A DNA stretch of 35,058 nt from an uncultured Prevotellaceae bacterium (GTDB taxonomy: Bacteria > Bacteroidota > Bacteroidia > Bacteroidales > Bacteroidaceae). Made by a program: the position numbers and the translations under genes. The notes beneath the pieces were generated by a model that saw only the letters and a list, made by a program, of their open reading frames with translations, was not told the DNA's origin and made no database searches. This document shows, piece by piece, positions 6,932 through 15,848 of this stretch; the first letter of the stretch is position 1; each line of letters opens with the position of its first letter. Location: assembly GCA_902774925.1 (NCBI GenBank), contig CACYKE010000064.1, positions 1 to 35,058 of the forward strand, written 5' to 3'.

Positions 6932-8539
6932 ATGGCAAAAAAACTGTTATTAGGCGACGAAGCGATTGCATTAGGTGCCATACATGCCGGACTGAGTGGC
7001 GTGTATGCCTATCCAGGCACTCCTTCGACGGAGATTACTGAGTTTATTCAAGGTAACGCGATAGCCCGTGAGCGTGGACTGCACAGCCGTTGGAGTACCA
7101 ACGAAAAGACAGCTATGGAGGCTGCCCTGGGTATGTCATTTATGGGAAAGCGTGCTTTGGTATGTATGAAACACGTAGGACTGAACGTCTGCGCCGACCC
7201 GTTTGTCAATAGCGGTATGACGGGTGTGAACGGTGGTGTTGTAGTTTTGGTGGCTGACGACCCCTCGATGCACTCTTCACAGGACGAGCAGGACAGCCGT
7301 TTCTACGGTAAGTTCGCGTTGATTCCCACTTTCGAGCCCTCTAATCAGCAGGAAGCTTACGACATGATGGAAGTGGCCTATGCCTATAGTGAGCGTATCA
7401 AACTCCCCGTTCTGATGCGCGTCACCACTCGTATGGCACATAGCCGTGCCGTCGTAGAGGTGAAGGACGAGCCCAGTAAGGAGAATGCCTTGAACTATGA
7501 TGCCATTGCTGCCAATTGGGTGCTCCTGCCTGCCAATGCCCGCAAGCGCAACGACTTTGTGACGGCCCAGCAGGCTCAGTTGGAGCAGGATGCTGTTAGT
7601 TCGCAATATAACAAATATATAGAAGGTACGAACAAGAAACTGGGTATTCTGGCCAGCGGTATTGGTTACAACTACGTGATGGAATGTTTCCCAACGCAAT
7701 GTCCCTATACTATCCTGAAGGTTTCGCAGTATCCTTTGCCCAAGCAGTTGGTGCGCCGACTGATGGATGAATGCCAGGAAGTACTTATCGTTGAGGAAGG
7801 TCAGCCGTTTATTGAGGATATGGTTCGTGGCGTTGGTGACCTGAAGAATGTTCACGGCAAGCTCGACGGCACACTGCCTCGTACGGGCGAACTGAATCCT
7901 GATATCGTCAAGAAAGCCTTGGGTATGGAGAGTGGCGAATGCTTCGATCCCTGTGCAGATGTGGCTCCACGTCCCCCTGCATTGTGTCAGGGTTGTGGTC
8001 ACCGCGACGTCTATACAGCACTTAACGAAGTATTGAAGGAATTCGATAATCCCCGTGTGTATGGTGATATCGGTTGCTACACACTAGGCTTCCTGCCTCC
8101 CTTCCGCGCTATCCACTCATGTGTTGACATGGGTGCTTCGATTACGATGGCCAAGGGTGCTGCCGACGCTGGTCAGTGGCCTGCCGTTGCCATTATTGGT
8201 GACTCTACGTTTACCCACTCAGGAATGACGGGTTTGTTGGATGCCATCAACGAGAATGCCGACATCACCGTTATCATTTCCGATAACCTGACGACAGGTA
8301 TGACTGGTGGACAGGATTCTGCTGGTACCAATAAGTTTGAGGCCATCTGTCGTGGTCTGGGTCTGAGCGACGAACACCTGAAGGTGGTTGTTCCCCTGCC
8401 GAAAAATATGCCGGAGATTACACAGATTATCCGTGACGAAATCAACTATCACGGCACAAGTGTCATCATTCCTCGTCGTGAGTGTATGCAGACTTTGCAG
8501 CGCCACCTCAAGCAGAAGAAAGCGGCTGAGAAAAAGTAA
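6932..8539 (+). CDS. iorA: Indolepyruvate:ferredoxin oxidoreductase, alpha subunit
   Basis: The large, TPP-binding subunit of the enzyme that interconverts aryl-pyruvates and aryl-acetyl-CoA plus CO2 using ferredoxin. The N-terminal pyruvate-binding-like domain has A-Y-P-G-T-P-S-T-E. The TPP domain has C-Q-G-C-G-H near residue 354 and the G-D-S-T-F-T-H-S-G-M motif near 423, followed by N-A-D-I-T-V-I-I-S-D-N. The protein stops at 535 residues in a basic Lys-rich tail. The C-terminal two-[4Fe-4S] ferredoxin domain of archaeal-type IorA is absent, so electrons must go to a separate partner. First gene of an eight-gene operon; iorB follows after a 27-base repeat-filled gap. Confidence 0.93.
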   Translation: MAKKLLLGDEAIALGAIHAGLSGVYAYPGTPSTEITEFIQGNAIARERGLHSRWSTNEKTAMEAALGMSFMGKRALVCMKHVGLNVCADPFVNSGMTGVNGGVVVLVADDPSMHSSQDEQDSRFYGKFALIPTFEPSNQQEAYDMMEVAYAYSERIKLPVLMRVTTRMAHSRAVVEVKDEPSKENALNYDAIAANWVLLPANARKRNDFVTAQQAQLEQDAVSSQYNKYIEGTNKKLGILASGIGYNYVMECFPTQCPYTILKVSQYPLPKQLVRRLMDECQEVLIVEEGQPFIEDMVRGVGDLKNVHGKLDGTLPRTGELNPDIVKKALGMESGECFDPCADVAPRPPALCQGCGHRDVYTALNEVLKEFDNPRVYGDIGCYTLGFLPPFRAIHSCVDMGASITMAKGAADAGQWPAVAIIGDSTFTHSGMTGLLDAINENADITVIISDNLTTGMTGGQDSAGTNKFEAICRGLGLSDEHLKVVVPLPKNMPEITQIIRDEINYHGTSVIIPRRECMQTLQRHLKQKKAAEKK

Positions 8540-8562
8540 AAAGGTAAAAAAGTAAAAAGGAA
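8531..8562. repeat. Octamer tandem repeat x4 at the iorA/iorB junction
   Basis: Units aaaaagta, aaaaggta, aaaaagta, aaaaggaa have exact period 8. The tract contains the iorA stop (8537-8539) and ends 4 bases before the iorB ATG. Confidence 0.85.
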
Positions 8563-8566
8563 AATC

Positions 8567-9139
8567 ATGAAGACCGATATTATATTGTGTGGCGTAGGAG
8601 GACAAGGCATCCTCTCTATCGCAACGATTATTGGCGAGGCCGCCATGAATGAGAATCTGTATATCAAGCAAGCTGAGGTTCACGGAATGTCACAACGCGG
8701 TGGTGACGTGCAGTCGAACCTTCGTATCAGTTCCGATCCCATTGCCAGCGACCTCATTGCCAAGGGTAGTGCCGACGTGATTATCTCTATGGAACCCATG
8801 GAGGCTCTGCGCTATCTGCCCTTCCTGAAGAAGGACGGTTGGATTATCACTTCGTCGACACCATTTGTCAATATCCCCAACTATCCCGATATGGAAGTCA
8901 TCAAGGCCGACCTCGACAAACTGCCTAACGTCATTTTGATTGATATTGAGCAGAAGGCCAAGGACGCTGGTGTTCCCCGTTCGGCAAATGTCATCCTGTT
9001 GGGTGCTGCCCAGAAGGCATTAGGTATCGAGTACAAGAAGCTGGAAGAGGCCATCAGTCGAGTCTTTGCCCGCAAGGGTGAAGCCATCGTCGAGGCAAAC
9101 ATAAAAGCATTAGCAATTGGTAAGGAGGCACAGAAATGA
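8567..9139 (+). CDS. iorB: Indolepyruvate:ferredoxin oxidoreductase, beta subunit
   Basis: A 190-residue subunit matching the 2-oxoacid:acceptor oxidoreductase gamma-type domain. G-V-G-G-Q-G-I-L lies at the N-terminus, then A-E-V-H-G-M-S-Q-R-G-G-D-V near residue 40, both hallmarks of IorB. It partners the TPP subunit encoded immediately upstream. Its stop overlaps the next gene's ATG by four bases (9136-9139), coupling it to the aminotransferase. It contains no iron-sulfur Cys motifs of its own. Confidence 0.93.
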   Translation: MKTDIILCGVGGQGILSIATIIGEAAMNENLYIKQAEVHGMSQRGGDVQSNLRISSDPIASDLIAKGSADVIISMEPMEALRYLPFLKKDGWIITSSTPFVNIPNYPDMEVIKADLDKLPNVILIDIEQKAKDAGVPRSANVILLGAAQKALGIEYKKLEEAISRVFARKGEAIVEANIKALAIGKEAQK

Positions 9140-10443
9140 AGACTCCTATCAATAAAGAATTGGTGGATGGTCTGATTGCCAAAATGGGCATTCAGGACTT
9201 CGCCAAGGCTACCATCCGTGAGGTGAAGCAGGTGGCAGCAATGGCTGAGAAAGAGAGTGGTGTGGAGTTTATCAAGATGGAGATGGGAATTCCCGGACTC
9301 CCTGCTGCACAGGTGGGCGTCGATGCACAAATCAAGTCGCTGCAAGATGGTATCGCCCATTCTTATCCCGATATTCAGGGTTATCCTGAACTGAAGAAAC
9401 AGGCTTCACGTTTCGTCAAGGCATTCATCAATGTCGATATTGCCCCTGAGGGTTGTGTGCCCGTCTGTGGTTCCATGCAGGGCACGTTTGCTTCGTTCCT
9501 GACCTGCTCGCAGGCAGACAAGAAGAAAGACACCGTGCTGTTTATCGACCCAGGATTCCCTGTTCAGAAGATGCAGTTACAGGTACAGGGTGTGAAGTAT
9601 GAGACCTTTGACGTCTATGATTTTCGTGGTGAAAAACTGGGTTCCAAGTTGGAGAGCTATCTGAAGAATGGCAACATCTGCGCTATCGTCTATTCGAACC
9701 CCAACAATCCCGCGTGGATTTGTATGACGGAAAGCGAGTTGCAGACCATTGGTAAGCTCGCAACCCAGTATGACGCAATTGTGATGGAAGACCTCGCTTA
9801 TTTTGCTATGGATTTCCGCAAGGACCTCAGCAAACCCTTCGAGGCTCCCTACCAGCCTACGGTAGCTCACTATACGGACAATTACATATTGCTGATTTCT
9901 GGTTCCAAGGCATTCAGCTATGCAGGTGAGCGTATTGGTGTGACGTGCATTTCCGATAAACTGTTCCATCGTCATTTCGCTGACCTCAGTGCCCGCTACG
10001 AAGGATTGCCTTTCGGATTGGTATTCTCCACCCGAATGCTTTATGCCCTCTCGTCTGGTACCAGCCATTCTGCACAGTATGCTATGGCGGCTATGCTGAA
10101 GGCAGCCTGTGACGGAACCTATAATTTCCGCAATGAGGTGAAGGTCTATGGCGACCGTGCCCATAAGCTGAAGGAAATCTTCCTTCGTCACAACTTCCAT
10201 ATCGTATATGACAAGGACTTGGATCAGCCTGTTGCCGACGGTTTTTACTTTACCATTGGCTATAAGGGGATGACGAGTGGCGAGCTGGCGAAAGAACTGA
10301 TGTACTATGGCGTTTCGGCCATCTGCCTGATCACCACAGGCTCCCATCAGGAAGGCTTGCGCGTGTGTACCTCTTTTATTGAAGACCACCAGTACGACCA
10401 GTTGGAAGAGCGTATGCAGATTTTTGCAGCAAATAATCCATGA
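9136..10443 (+). CDS. PLP-dependent aminotransferase (class I/II), aryl-pyruvate linked
   Basis: A 435-residue fold-type I aminotransferase. Visible are Y-S-N-P-N-N-P-A-W (substrate/PLP region), M-E-D-L-A-Y with the cofactor Asp, and S-G-S-K258-A-F-S-Y-A-G-E-R-I-G, where K258 is the PLP Schiff-base lysine. It overlaps iorB by ATGA, so the two are translationally coupled. In context it would interconvert an aromatic amino acid and the aryl-pyruvate used or made by IorAB. This substrate call comes from context and is not readable from the motifs. Confidence 0.88.
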   Translation: MKTPINKELVDGLIAKMGIQDFAKATIREVKQVAAMAEKESGVEFIKMEMGIPGLPAAQVGVDAQIKSLQDGIAHSYPDIQGYPELKKQASRFVKAFINVDIAPEGCVPVCGSMQGTFASFLTCSQADKKKDTVLFIDPGFPVQKMQLQVQGVKYETFDVYDFRGEKLGSKLESYLKNGNICAIVYSNPNNPAWICMTESELQTIGKLATQYDAIVMEDLAYFAMDFRKDLSKPFEAPYQPTVAHYTDNYILLISGSKAFSYAGERIGVTCISDKLFHRHFADLSARYEGLPFGLVFSTRMLYALSSGTSHSAQYAMAAMLKAACDGTYNFRNEVKVYGDRAHKLKEIFLRHNFHIVYDKDLDQPVADGFYFTIGYKGMTSGELAKELMYYGVSAICLITTGSHQEGLRVCTSFIEDHQYDQLEERMQIFAANNP

Positions 10444-10470
10444 CAATTTTCAACATTTTAAACTAATAAT

Positions 10471-11559
10471 ATGACTCAAAAAAATCTTTTCAAGACGTCC
10501 TGTATGGCTTTGCTGATGGTTTTCATCAGTAGCACAGCCTTTGCACAGGACAAAAAAGAATCTAAGGGCATTGACTGGATGAAGGAGTTGAAAGAACGAA
10601 TCACCATCAATGGCTACATGCATGGCGGTTATGAATACAACGACAAAGGTGGAAAGACCACCAGTTCGTTCAATTTCAAGCGAGCCATCTTCTGGGGTAA
10701 AGCCAGGATTACCGACCGTTGGTCGTTCCTGTTTATGCACAATTTCGCCTTGTCGAAAGGTGTTCTGGAGTTCTGGACCAACTACCGTCTGACACGTAAT
10801 AATGCGCTGAACGTCCGTATTGGTCAGTTCCAGCACCCGTTCTCGTTGGAGAGTCCGCTGTCACCAACTATGCTCGAACTCGTTGACGTCACCTCACAGG
10901 CTGTTACATATCTGGCCAACGGCAACGAACCTCTGCTTGGTCCCAACTATGGACGTGACCAAGGTATCATGCTGTTGGGTGACCTATTTAATGATCATTT
11001 CCACTACGAGCTGGCAGTGATGAACGGTCAGGGTATCAACACCGCTGACGGCAATAGCGACAAAGATGTCATCCTGAAGTTAGAGTACCGTCCCAGCAAG
11101 GAATGGCGCCTCGTAGCCTCTGGACAGAAAGGTCGCGGACATGCCATCAACACCTGTGCATGGAATGACATCCAAGTTGGCGAAGACTACCGTCGCGACC
11201 GCGTCAGCTTTGGTGGCGAGGCAAAAATCCCCACCCAGTTAGGCCGTAAGTCAACAAGTGGCGGTATCTGTCTGCGTAGTGAGTTCTTGGCTGGTAAAGA
11301 TGGCGATGTAGGCAGTCGTGGTGCATATGTCACAGGATCTGTAGCATTAGGGCAGGGTGTCGACGCTATTGCATCGGTTGACTACTACGACCGTAACACA
11401 TCAGAAAGTGGATGGCAGCAAACTAATCTTGTTGGCGGTTTGCAATATTGGTTCTACCCCAAGTGCCGTTTGCAGGTGCAATATACACATAGCTTCTGCG
11501 GTCATCTGCTGGGTGATGACTACAACCGCATCCAGGCTCAGGTACAGGTGGCGTTTTAA
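10471..11559 (+). CDS. Outer-membrane porin, OprO/OprP (phosphate-selective porin) family
   Basis: A 362-residue protein with a signal peptide (cleavage predicted after A25, A-F-A|Q) followed by alternating amphipathic strands and a C-terminal ...V-Q-V-A-F ending typical of outer-membrane beta-barrels. Recognisable family pieces are F-N-F-K-R-A, W-T-N-Y-R-L-T-R-N-N and R-I-G-Q-F-Q-H-P-F-S-L-E. OprO/P-like porins in Bacteroidetes are not limited to phosphate. Its place between an aryl-pyruvate aminotransferase and a symporter suggests passage of an organic anion such as an aryl acid (inference). Confidence 0.85.
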   Translation: MTQKNLFKTSCMALLMVFISSTAFAQDKKESKGIDWMKELKERITINGYMHGGYEYNDKGGKTTSSFNFKRAIFWGKARITDRWSFLFMHNFALSKGVLEFWTNYRLTRNNALNVRIGQFQHPFSLESPLSPTMLELVDVTSQAVTYLANGNEPLLGPNYGRDQGIMLLGDLFNDHFHYELAVMNGQGINTADGNSDKDVILKLEYRPSKEWRLVASGQKGRGHAINTCAWNDIQVGEDYRRDRVSFGGEAKIPTQLGRKSTSGGICLRSEFLAGKDGDVGSRGAYVTGSVALGQGVDAIASVDYYDRNTSESGWQQTNLVGGLQYWFYPKCRLQVQYTHSFCGHLLGDDYNRIQAQVQVAF

Positions 11560-11564
11560 AGCCT

Positions 11565-11596
11565 CGTAATGACGAAATAACTTAATAACGAAATAA
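11565..11596. repeat. Octamer tandem repeat x4 (cgaaataa family) after the porin gene
   Basis: Units cgtaatga, cgaaataa, cttaataa, cgaaataa with period 8, starting 5 bases after the porin stop and ending 8 bases before the symporter ATG. Related tracts occur at 13131-13162, 15799-15838 and, in frame, at 25900-25931. Confidence 0.85.
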
Positions 11597-11604
11597 AAAA
11601 AGAA

Positions 11605-13131
11605 ATGATTATAAAAGTTCTTTTGACCCTCATTTTCCTGGCCGTGATGATTGGTGTGGGTCTTTACACCCGTAAACAGGCCAGCAGTGTTGATGGTTTT
11701 GTGCTTGGTGGCCGTGCCGTAGGTCCCTGGCTCACCGCTTTTGCTTTCGGCACCAGTTATTTCTCGGCAGTGGTCTTCGTAGGCTATGCCGGACAGTTTG
11801 GTTGGAAATATGGTTTGTCCTCTGCGTGGATAGGTATTGGTAATGCTGTCATTGGCTCACTGCTTGCCTGGATTATTTTAGGTAAGCGTACTAAGTTGAT
11901 GACGCAGCATATTGAAAGTCGCACGATGCCTGACTTCTTTGGTACCCGTTTTAGCGATCAGGGTCTGCGTGTGGCAGCCTCTATCATTGCCTTCGTATTC
12001 CTGATTCCCTATACTGCAGGTGTCTATAGCGGTATTTCACGCCTCTTCGAGATGGGCTTCAACATTCCTTATGAGTATTGTGTGGTCATCATGTCGATAC
12101 TTACTGCCGTTTACGTTATTCTTGGCGGTTACAAGGCTACAGCGATGAACGACTTCATTCAGGGCATTATCATGCTCTTCGGTATTGTGGCTGTTATTGC
12201 TGCTGTGCTCTCTGCACAAGGCGGACTGACGGAAGCTGTCAACAAGCTCGCCCTGTTGCCTGCCGATGGTGCCACAGAACCTGGTAGTGGTATGTTTGCC
12301 ACATGGTTCGGTCCTGATCCATGGGGACTACTTGGTGTCATTATCCTTACCTCCCTCGGTACGATGGGACTGCCCCAGATGGTGGGTAAGTTCTATTCCA
12401 TCACCGATGAGGCTGCCATCAAGCGTGGTACCGTCATTTCCACCATTTTTGCTTTCATCGTGGCTGGTGGTTGCTACTTCCTCGGAGGTTTCGGCCGTCT
12501 TTACGACCCTGTGATTAATCCTGCAACAGGTAAGATAGCCTTCGACTCTATCGTTCCTGCTATGCTTGTCACATTGCCTGACGTGCTTATTGCCCTTGTG
12601 GTATTGCTTGTCCTGAGTGCTTCTATGTCGACATTGGCTTCGTTGGTGCTGACATCCAGTTCTACCATGACTCTCGACCTCATCTATCGTGACAAGAAGT
12701 CGTTGCCTGGCGAGGTGGAAGATGGTACTATCGACGATATCGTGTCTGAGAAGGTTGAACGCCGTAAGGTCGTCGTGATGCGCGTATTGATTATGTTCTT
12801 CATCGCCATCTCTCTGCTTATCGCCCTGAATCCGCCAACGTTCATCGCCCAGCTTATGGGTATCTCTTGGGGTGCACTGGCTGGTGCTTTCCTCGCTCCG
12901 TTTATGCTGGGTCTCTACTGGCGTGGTGTCACTACCGCCAGCGTCTGGGCTTGCTTCATCTGGGGTGTGGGACTGACGGTCATCAACATGCTGGCAGGTA
13001 ACCCCATCAACCCTATCAACTGTGGTGCTATCGCTATGGTAGGTGGTTTCCCTGTGGTTTGGATTGTCAGCCTGCTGTCACCCAAGATGAACCGCCAGCA
13101 AGTAGATAAGATTTTCGAGTGCTATAAATAA
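11605..13131 (+). CDS. Sodium:solute symporter (SSS family)
   Basis: A 508-residue integral membrane protein with about 13 hydrophobic segments. SSS-family landmarks are the F-V-L-G-G-R-A-V-G-P-W segment after helix 1, the G-G-Y-K-A-T-A-M-N-D-F-I-Q-G motif in the middle and L-S-A-S-M-S-T-L-A-S-L-V-L-T-S-S-S near residue 345, matching the Na+-binding region. Family members import solutes such as proline, pantothenate, acetate or aryl acids with sodium. Located between a porin gene and two phenylacetate-CoA ligases, it is best read as the inner-membrane carrier for the pathway's acid (inference). Confidence 0.92.
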   Translation: MIIKVLLTLIFLAVMIGVGLYTRKQASSVDGFVLGGRAVGPWLTAFAFGTSYFSAVVFVGYAGQFGWKYGLSSAWIGIGNAVIGSLLAWIILGKRTKLMTQHIESRTMPDFFGTRFSDQGLRVAASIIAFVFLIPYTAGVYSGISRLFEMGFNIPYEYCVVIMSILTAVYVILGGYKATAMNDFIQGIIMLFGIVAVIAAVLSAQGGLTEAVNKLALLPADGATEPGSGMFATWFGPDPWGLLGVIILTSLGTMGLPQMVGKFYSITDEAAIKRGTVISTIFAFIVAGGCYFLGGFGRLYDPVINPATGKIAFDSIVPAMLVTLPDVLIALVVLLVLSASMSTLASLVLTSSSTMTLDLIYRDKKSLPGEVEDGTIDDIVSEKVERRKVVVMRVLIMFFIAISLLIALNPPTFIAQLMGISWGALAGAFLAPFMLGLYWRGVTTASVWACFIWGVGLTVINMLAGNPINPINCGAIAMVGGFPVVWIVSLLSPKMNRQQVDKIFECYK

Positions 13132-13162
13132 CAACGTTATACCGAAATAACGTCATAACGAA
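13131..13162. repeat. Octamer tandem repeat x4 (ataacgaa family) after the symporter
   Basis: Units acaacgtt, ataccgaa, ataacgtc, ataacgaa with period 8, beginning on the last base of the symporter stop codon. Confidence 0.85.
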
Positions 13163-13174
13163 AAAAATTGAATT

Positions 13175-14482
13175 ATGATTTGGAATCCGAATAAAGAATG
13201 CATGAGTCGCGACGAGATGAGCGCGCTCCAAGGCAAACGCCTTCATAAAATTGTCGAGTATGTCTATCACAACGTTGCGTTCTATCGTAACAAGATGCAG
13301 GACTTGGACATCCGTCCGGATGATATTCAGACCATTGAGGATATCAAGAAACTGCCTTTCACCACAAAGAAGGACCTGCGCGACAACTATCCTTTTGGAT
13401 TGCAAGCTGCTCCTCAGAGTGAAATCATTCGTGTACACGCTTCCAGCGGTACGACGGGTAACCCCACCATCGTAGGCTATACTCGTAAGGATATCGGTGT
13501 GTGGAGCGAGTGTATGGCCCGCTGTCTGACGGCCTTTGGCGTCACCCGCGACGATATATTTTCTGTTGCTTACGGCTATGGTTTATTTACTGGTGGCTTG
13601 GGAGCTCACTATGGTGTCGAACACCTCGGAGCCTCCGTTATTCCTGCTGGAACGGGTAATACGGAGAAACACCTAAAACTGATTCGCGACTTGGGTATTA
13701 CGGGTATTGCCTGTACGCCGTCGTACGCCCTCTATCTGGCTGAGACGATGGAGAAGCTGGGCATTACGAAGGAACAAATTAAGTTGCGTGTTGGTGCTTT
13801 TGGTGCCGAGCCTTGGACAGAGAAGATGCGTCAGGAAATTGAGGCTCGCTTAGGTCTGAAAGGCTACAACATCTATGGTCTCTCTGAGGTCATGGGTCCC
13901 TCCGTGAGCTATGAGTGTCAGATGCAGCATGGCTCGCACATCAATGAGGACCATTTCTATCCTGAAATCATCAATCCCACGACGCTGGAAACCCTTCCAA
14001 ACGGCCAGACAGGCGAACTCGTGTTCACCACACTAACCAAAGAAGGTATGCCCGTATTGCGCTATCGTACACGTGACCTGTGTCATCTCATCGACGGTCC
14101 TTGCGACTGTGGACGTACAAACATCCGTATGGGACGTATCGAGGGCCGTTCGGACGATATGCTCATCATCCGAGGCATCAACGTCTTCCCCTCACAGGTC
14201 GAGAGTGTCGTGCTGTCTATGCCCGAATTTGCTCCACGCTATATGCTCGTTGTCGACCGTGTCAAGAACCTCGACACGTTGCTTGTACAGGTGGAAATCC
14301 GTCAGGAGTACTTCACAGGCACTTTCGACACACCTGCTGCCGTCGACGCTCTGGAGAAGAAGCTTGCTTCGAAGCTGAAGAGTGTGCTCAGCATTTCCGC
14401 AAAGGTACAGCTCAAGGCTCCTGGCACCATTGAGCGCAGTCAGGGCAAGAGTGCTCACGTCATTGATAATCGTAAACTATAA
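13175..14482 (+). CDS. paaK: Phenylacetate-CoA ligase (first copy)
   Basis: AMP-forming aryl-acid CoA ligase of the PaaK family, 435 residues, the usual length. The adenylate-forming P-loop S90-S-G-T-T-G-N-P-T, the A-E-P-W region, the Y-R-T-R-D-L motif and the C-terminal lid with G-R-S-D-D-M are all present. The enzyme activates phenylacetate or related aryl-acetates to their CoA thioesters, the form used by IorAB. A second, clearly related gene follows 10 bases downstream, which suggests different aryl substrates or a mixed complex. Confidence 0.93.
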   Translation: MIWNPNKECMSRDEMSALQGKRLHKIVEYVYHNVAFYRNKMQDLDIRPDDIQTIEDIKKLPFTTKKDLRDNYPFGLQAAPQSEIIRVHASSGTTGNPTIVGYTRKDIGVWSECMARCLTAFGVTRDDIFSVAYGYGLFTGGLGAHYGVEHLGASVIPAGTGNTEKHLKLIRDLGITGIACTPSYALYLAETMEKLGITKEQIKLRVGAFGAEPWTEKMRQEIEARLGLKGYNIYGLSEVMGPSVSYECQMQHGSHINEDHFYPEIINPTTLETLPNGQTGELVFTTLTKEGMPVLRYRTRDLCHLIDGPCDCGRTNIRMGRIEGRSDDMLIIRGINVFPSQVESVVLSMPEFAPRYMLVVDRVKNLDTLLVQVEIRQEYFTGTFDTPAAVDALEKKLASKLKSVLSISAKVQLKAPGTIERSQGKSAHVIDNRKL

Positions 14483-14492
14483 TTACATAATT

Positions 14493-15803
14493 ATGGAACA
14501 ATCTAATTTCTTTAATCCTGAGTTCGAAACCATGTCGCGCGAGCAGATCGAGGCACTCCAGCTGGAGCGTCTGCAGAAAACCGTGCGCCATTGCATGAAC
14601 TCACCCTTCTACAAAAAACGTTTTGAGGAAATCGGGCTCAAACCCGAGGACATCAAGAGCCTTGCCGACCTGCGCAAGATTCCCTTCACTACGAAGCAGG
14701 ACTTACGCGACACCTATCCCTTCGGAATGGCCAGTGTACCCCTCAAACAGTGTGTTCGTCTGCACTCCAGTTCAGGAACCACAGGTAACCCCACCGTCAT
14801 TCTGCACACACAGAAAGACCTTGACGAGTGGGCCAATCAGGTGGCTCGTAATCTCTGGATGGTAGGTTTGCGTCCTGACGATGTCTTCCAGAACTCATCA
14901 GGTTATGGTATGTTTACTGGCGGACTCGGTTTCCAATATGGTGCCGAGAAGCTGGGAATGCTAACCATCCCTGCTGCTGCTGGTAATTCGTTGCGTCAGA
15001 TTAAATTCATCAAGGACTTCGGCACAACAGCCATCCACGCTATTCCCTCTTACGTTACCCGTCTTTACGAGGTGATGCAACAAGAGGGAGTCGATCCCCG
15101 TCGTGACACTAAGCTGAAGGTGTTAGCCATCGGTGCCGAACCTCACTCAGAGGAACAGCGCAAGCGTATTGAGGAGATGATGGGTGTGAAGGCCTACAAC
15201 TCGTTTGGTATGTCGGAGATGTGCGGTCCTGGCGTCGGATTCGAGTGTAAGGAGCAGAATGGTCTGCACTTCTGGGAGGACTACTACATCGTCGAAATAG
15301 TAGATCCAGAGACGTTGGAGCCTGTGCCCGACGGAGAAATTGGCGAGCTGGTACTCACCACCTTGTGTCGTGAGGCTATGCCGCTGTTGCGCTATCGTAC
15401 ACGTGACCTGACGCGTGTGCTGGGTCGCAGTTGTCCTTGCGGACGTAACCACATCCGTCTCGACCGTATGCGTGGCCGTTCTGACGACATGATTGTTCTA
15501 CGAGGCGTAAATATCTTCCCGATCCAGATTGAGAAGATTCTCATGAAATTCCCAGAGGTGGGCACCAACTATCTTATCACGCTGACCACTGAGGACAACA
15601 ACGACCAGATGACCGTCGAGGTCGAGCTCAACGAAGGTACTGATGACTACAGCAAGCTGCAGGCCCTGACAGGCGAGATTTGTCACCAGTTGAGTGATGA
15701 AATCCTGCTCAAACCTCGTGTACGTCTCGTATCTAAGGGTACCCTGCCTGTAAGCGAGGGCAAGGCTGTACGCGTCGTTGACAAGCGAAAGGTTTATCAA
15801 TAA
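14493..15803 (+). CDS. paaK: Phenylacetate-CoA ligase (second, tandem copy)
   Basis: A 436-residue paralogue of the preceding gene. The same motifs occur: S-S-S-G-T-T-G-N-P-T (92-101), A-E-P-H-S-E-E-Q, R-Y-R-T-R-D-L and G-R-S-D-D-M. The frame is open further upstream to 14382, but that region overlaps the first ligase, and the ATG at 14493 gives an N-terminus aligned with copy one. The two copies differ around the putative aryl pocket (for example G-Y-G-L-F-T-G-G versus G-Y-G-M-F-T-G-G and their flanks), compatible with different substrates. Confidence 0.93.
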   Translation: MEQSNFFNPEFETMSREQIEALQLERLQKTVRHCMNSPFYKKRFEEIGLKPEDIKSLADLRKIPFTTKQDLRDTYPFGMASVPLKQCVRLHSSSGTTGNPTVILHTQKDLDEWANQVARNLWMVGLRPDDVFQNSSGYGMFTGGLGFQYGAEKLGMLTIPAAAGNSLRQIKFIKDFGTTAIHAIPSYVTRLYEVMQQEGVDPRRDTKLKVLAIGAEPHSEEQRKRIEEMMGVKAYNSFGMSEMCGPGVGFECKEQNGLHFWEDYYIVEIVDPETLEPVPDGEIGELVLTTLCREAMPLLRYRTRDLTRVLGRSCPCGRNHIRLDRMRGRSDDMIVLRGVNIFPIQIEKILMKFPEVGTNYLITLTTEDNNDQMTVEVELNEGTDDYSKLQALTGEICHQLSDEILLKPRVRLVSKGTLPVSEGKAVRVVDKRKVYQ

Positions 15804-15838
15804 CGTCGTGATAACATAATAACGAATTAACGAAAAAA
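15799..15838. repeat. Octamer tandem repeat x5 (cgaattaa family) after the second ligase
   Basis: Units aataacgt, cgtgataa, cataataa, cgaattaa, cgaaaaaa with period 8. The ligase stop codon (15801-15803) is inside the first unit. Confidence 0.8.
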
Positions 15839-15848
15839 ATAGAAAACT

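Noticed and set aside
7277-8002. Minus-strand frame of 241 codons inside iorA
   Set aside because: Antisense shadow of a conserved gene, no recognisable motifs or promoter.
14382-14492. Upstream extension of the second phenylacetate-CoA ligase
   Set aside because: It overlaps the first ligase and would add residues absent from the paralogue; ATG at 14493 fits.
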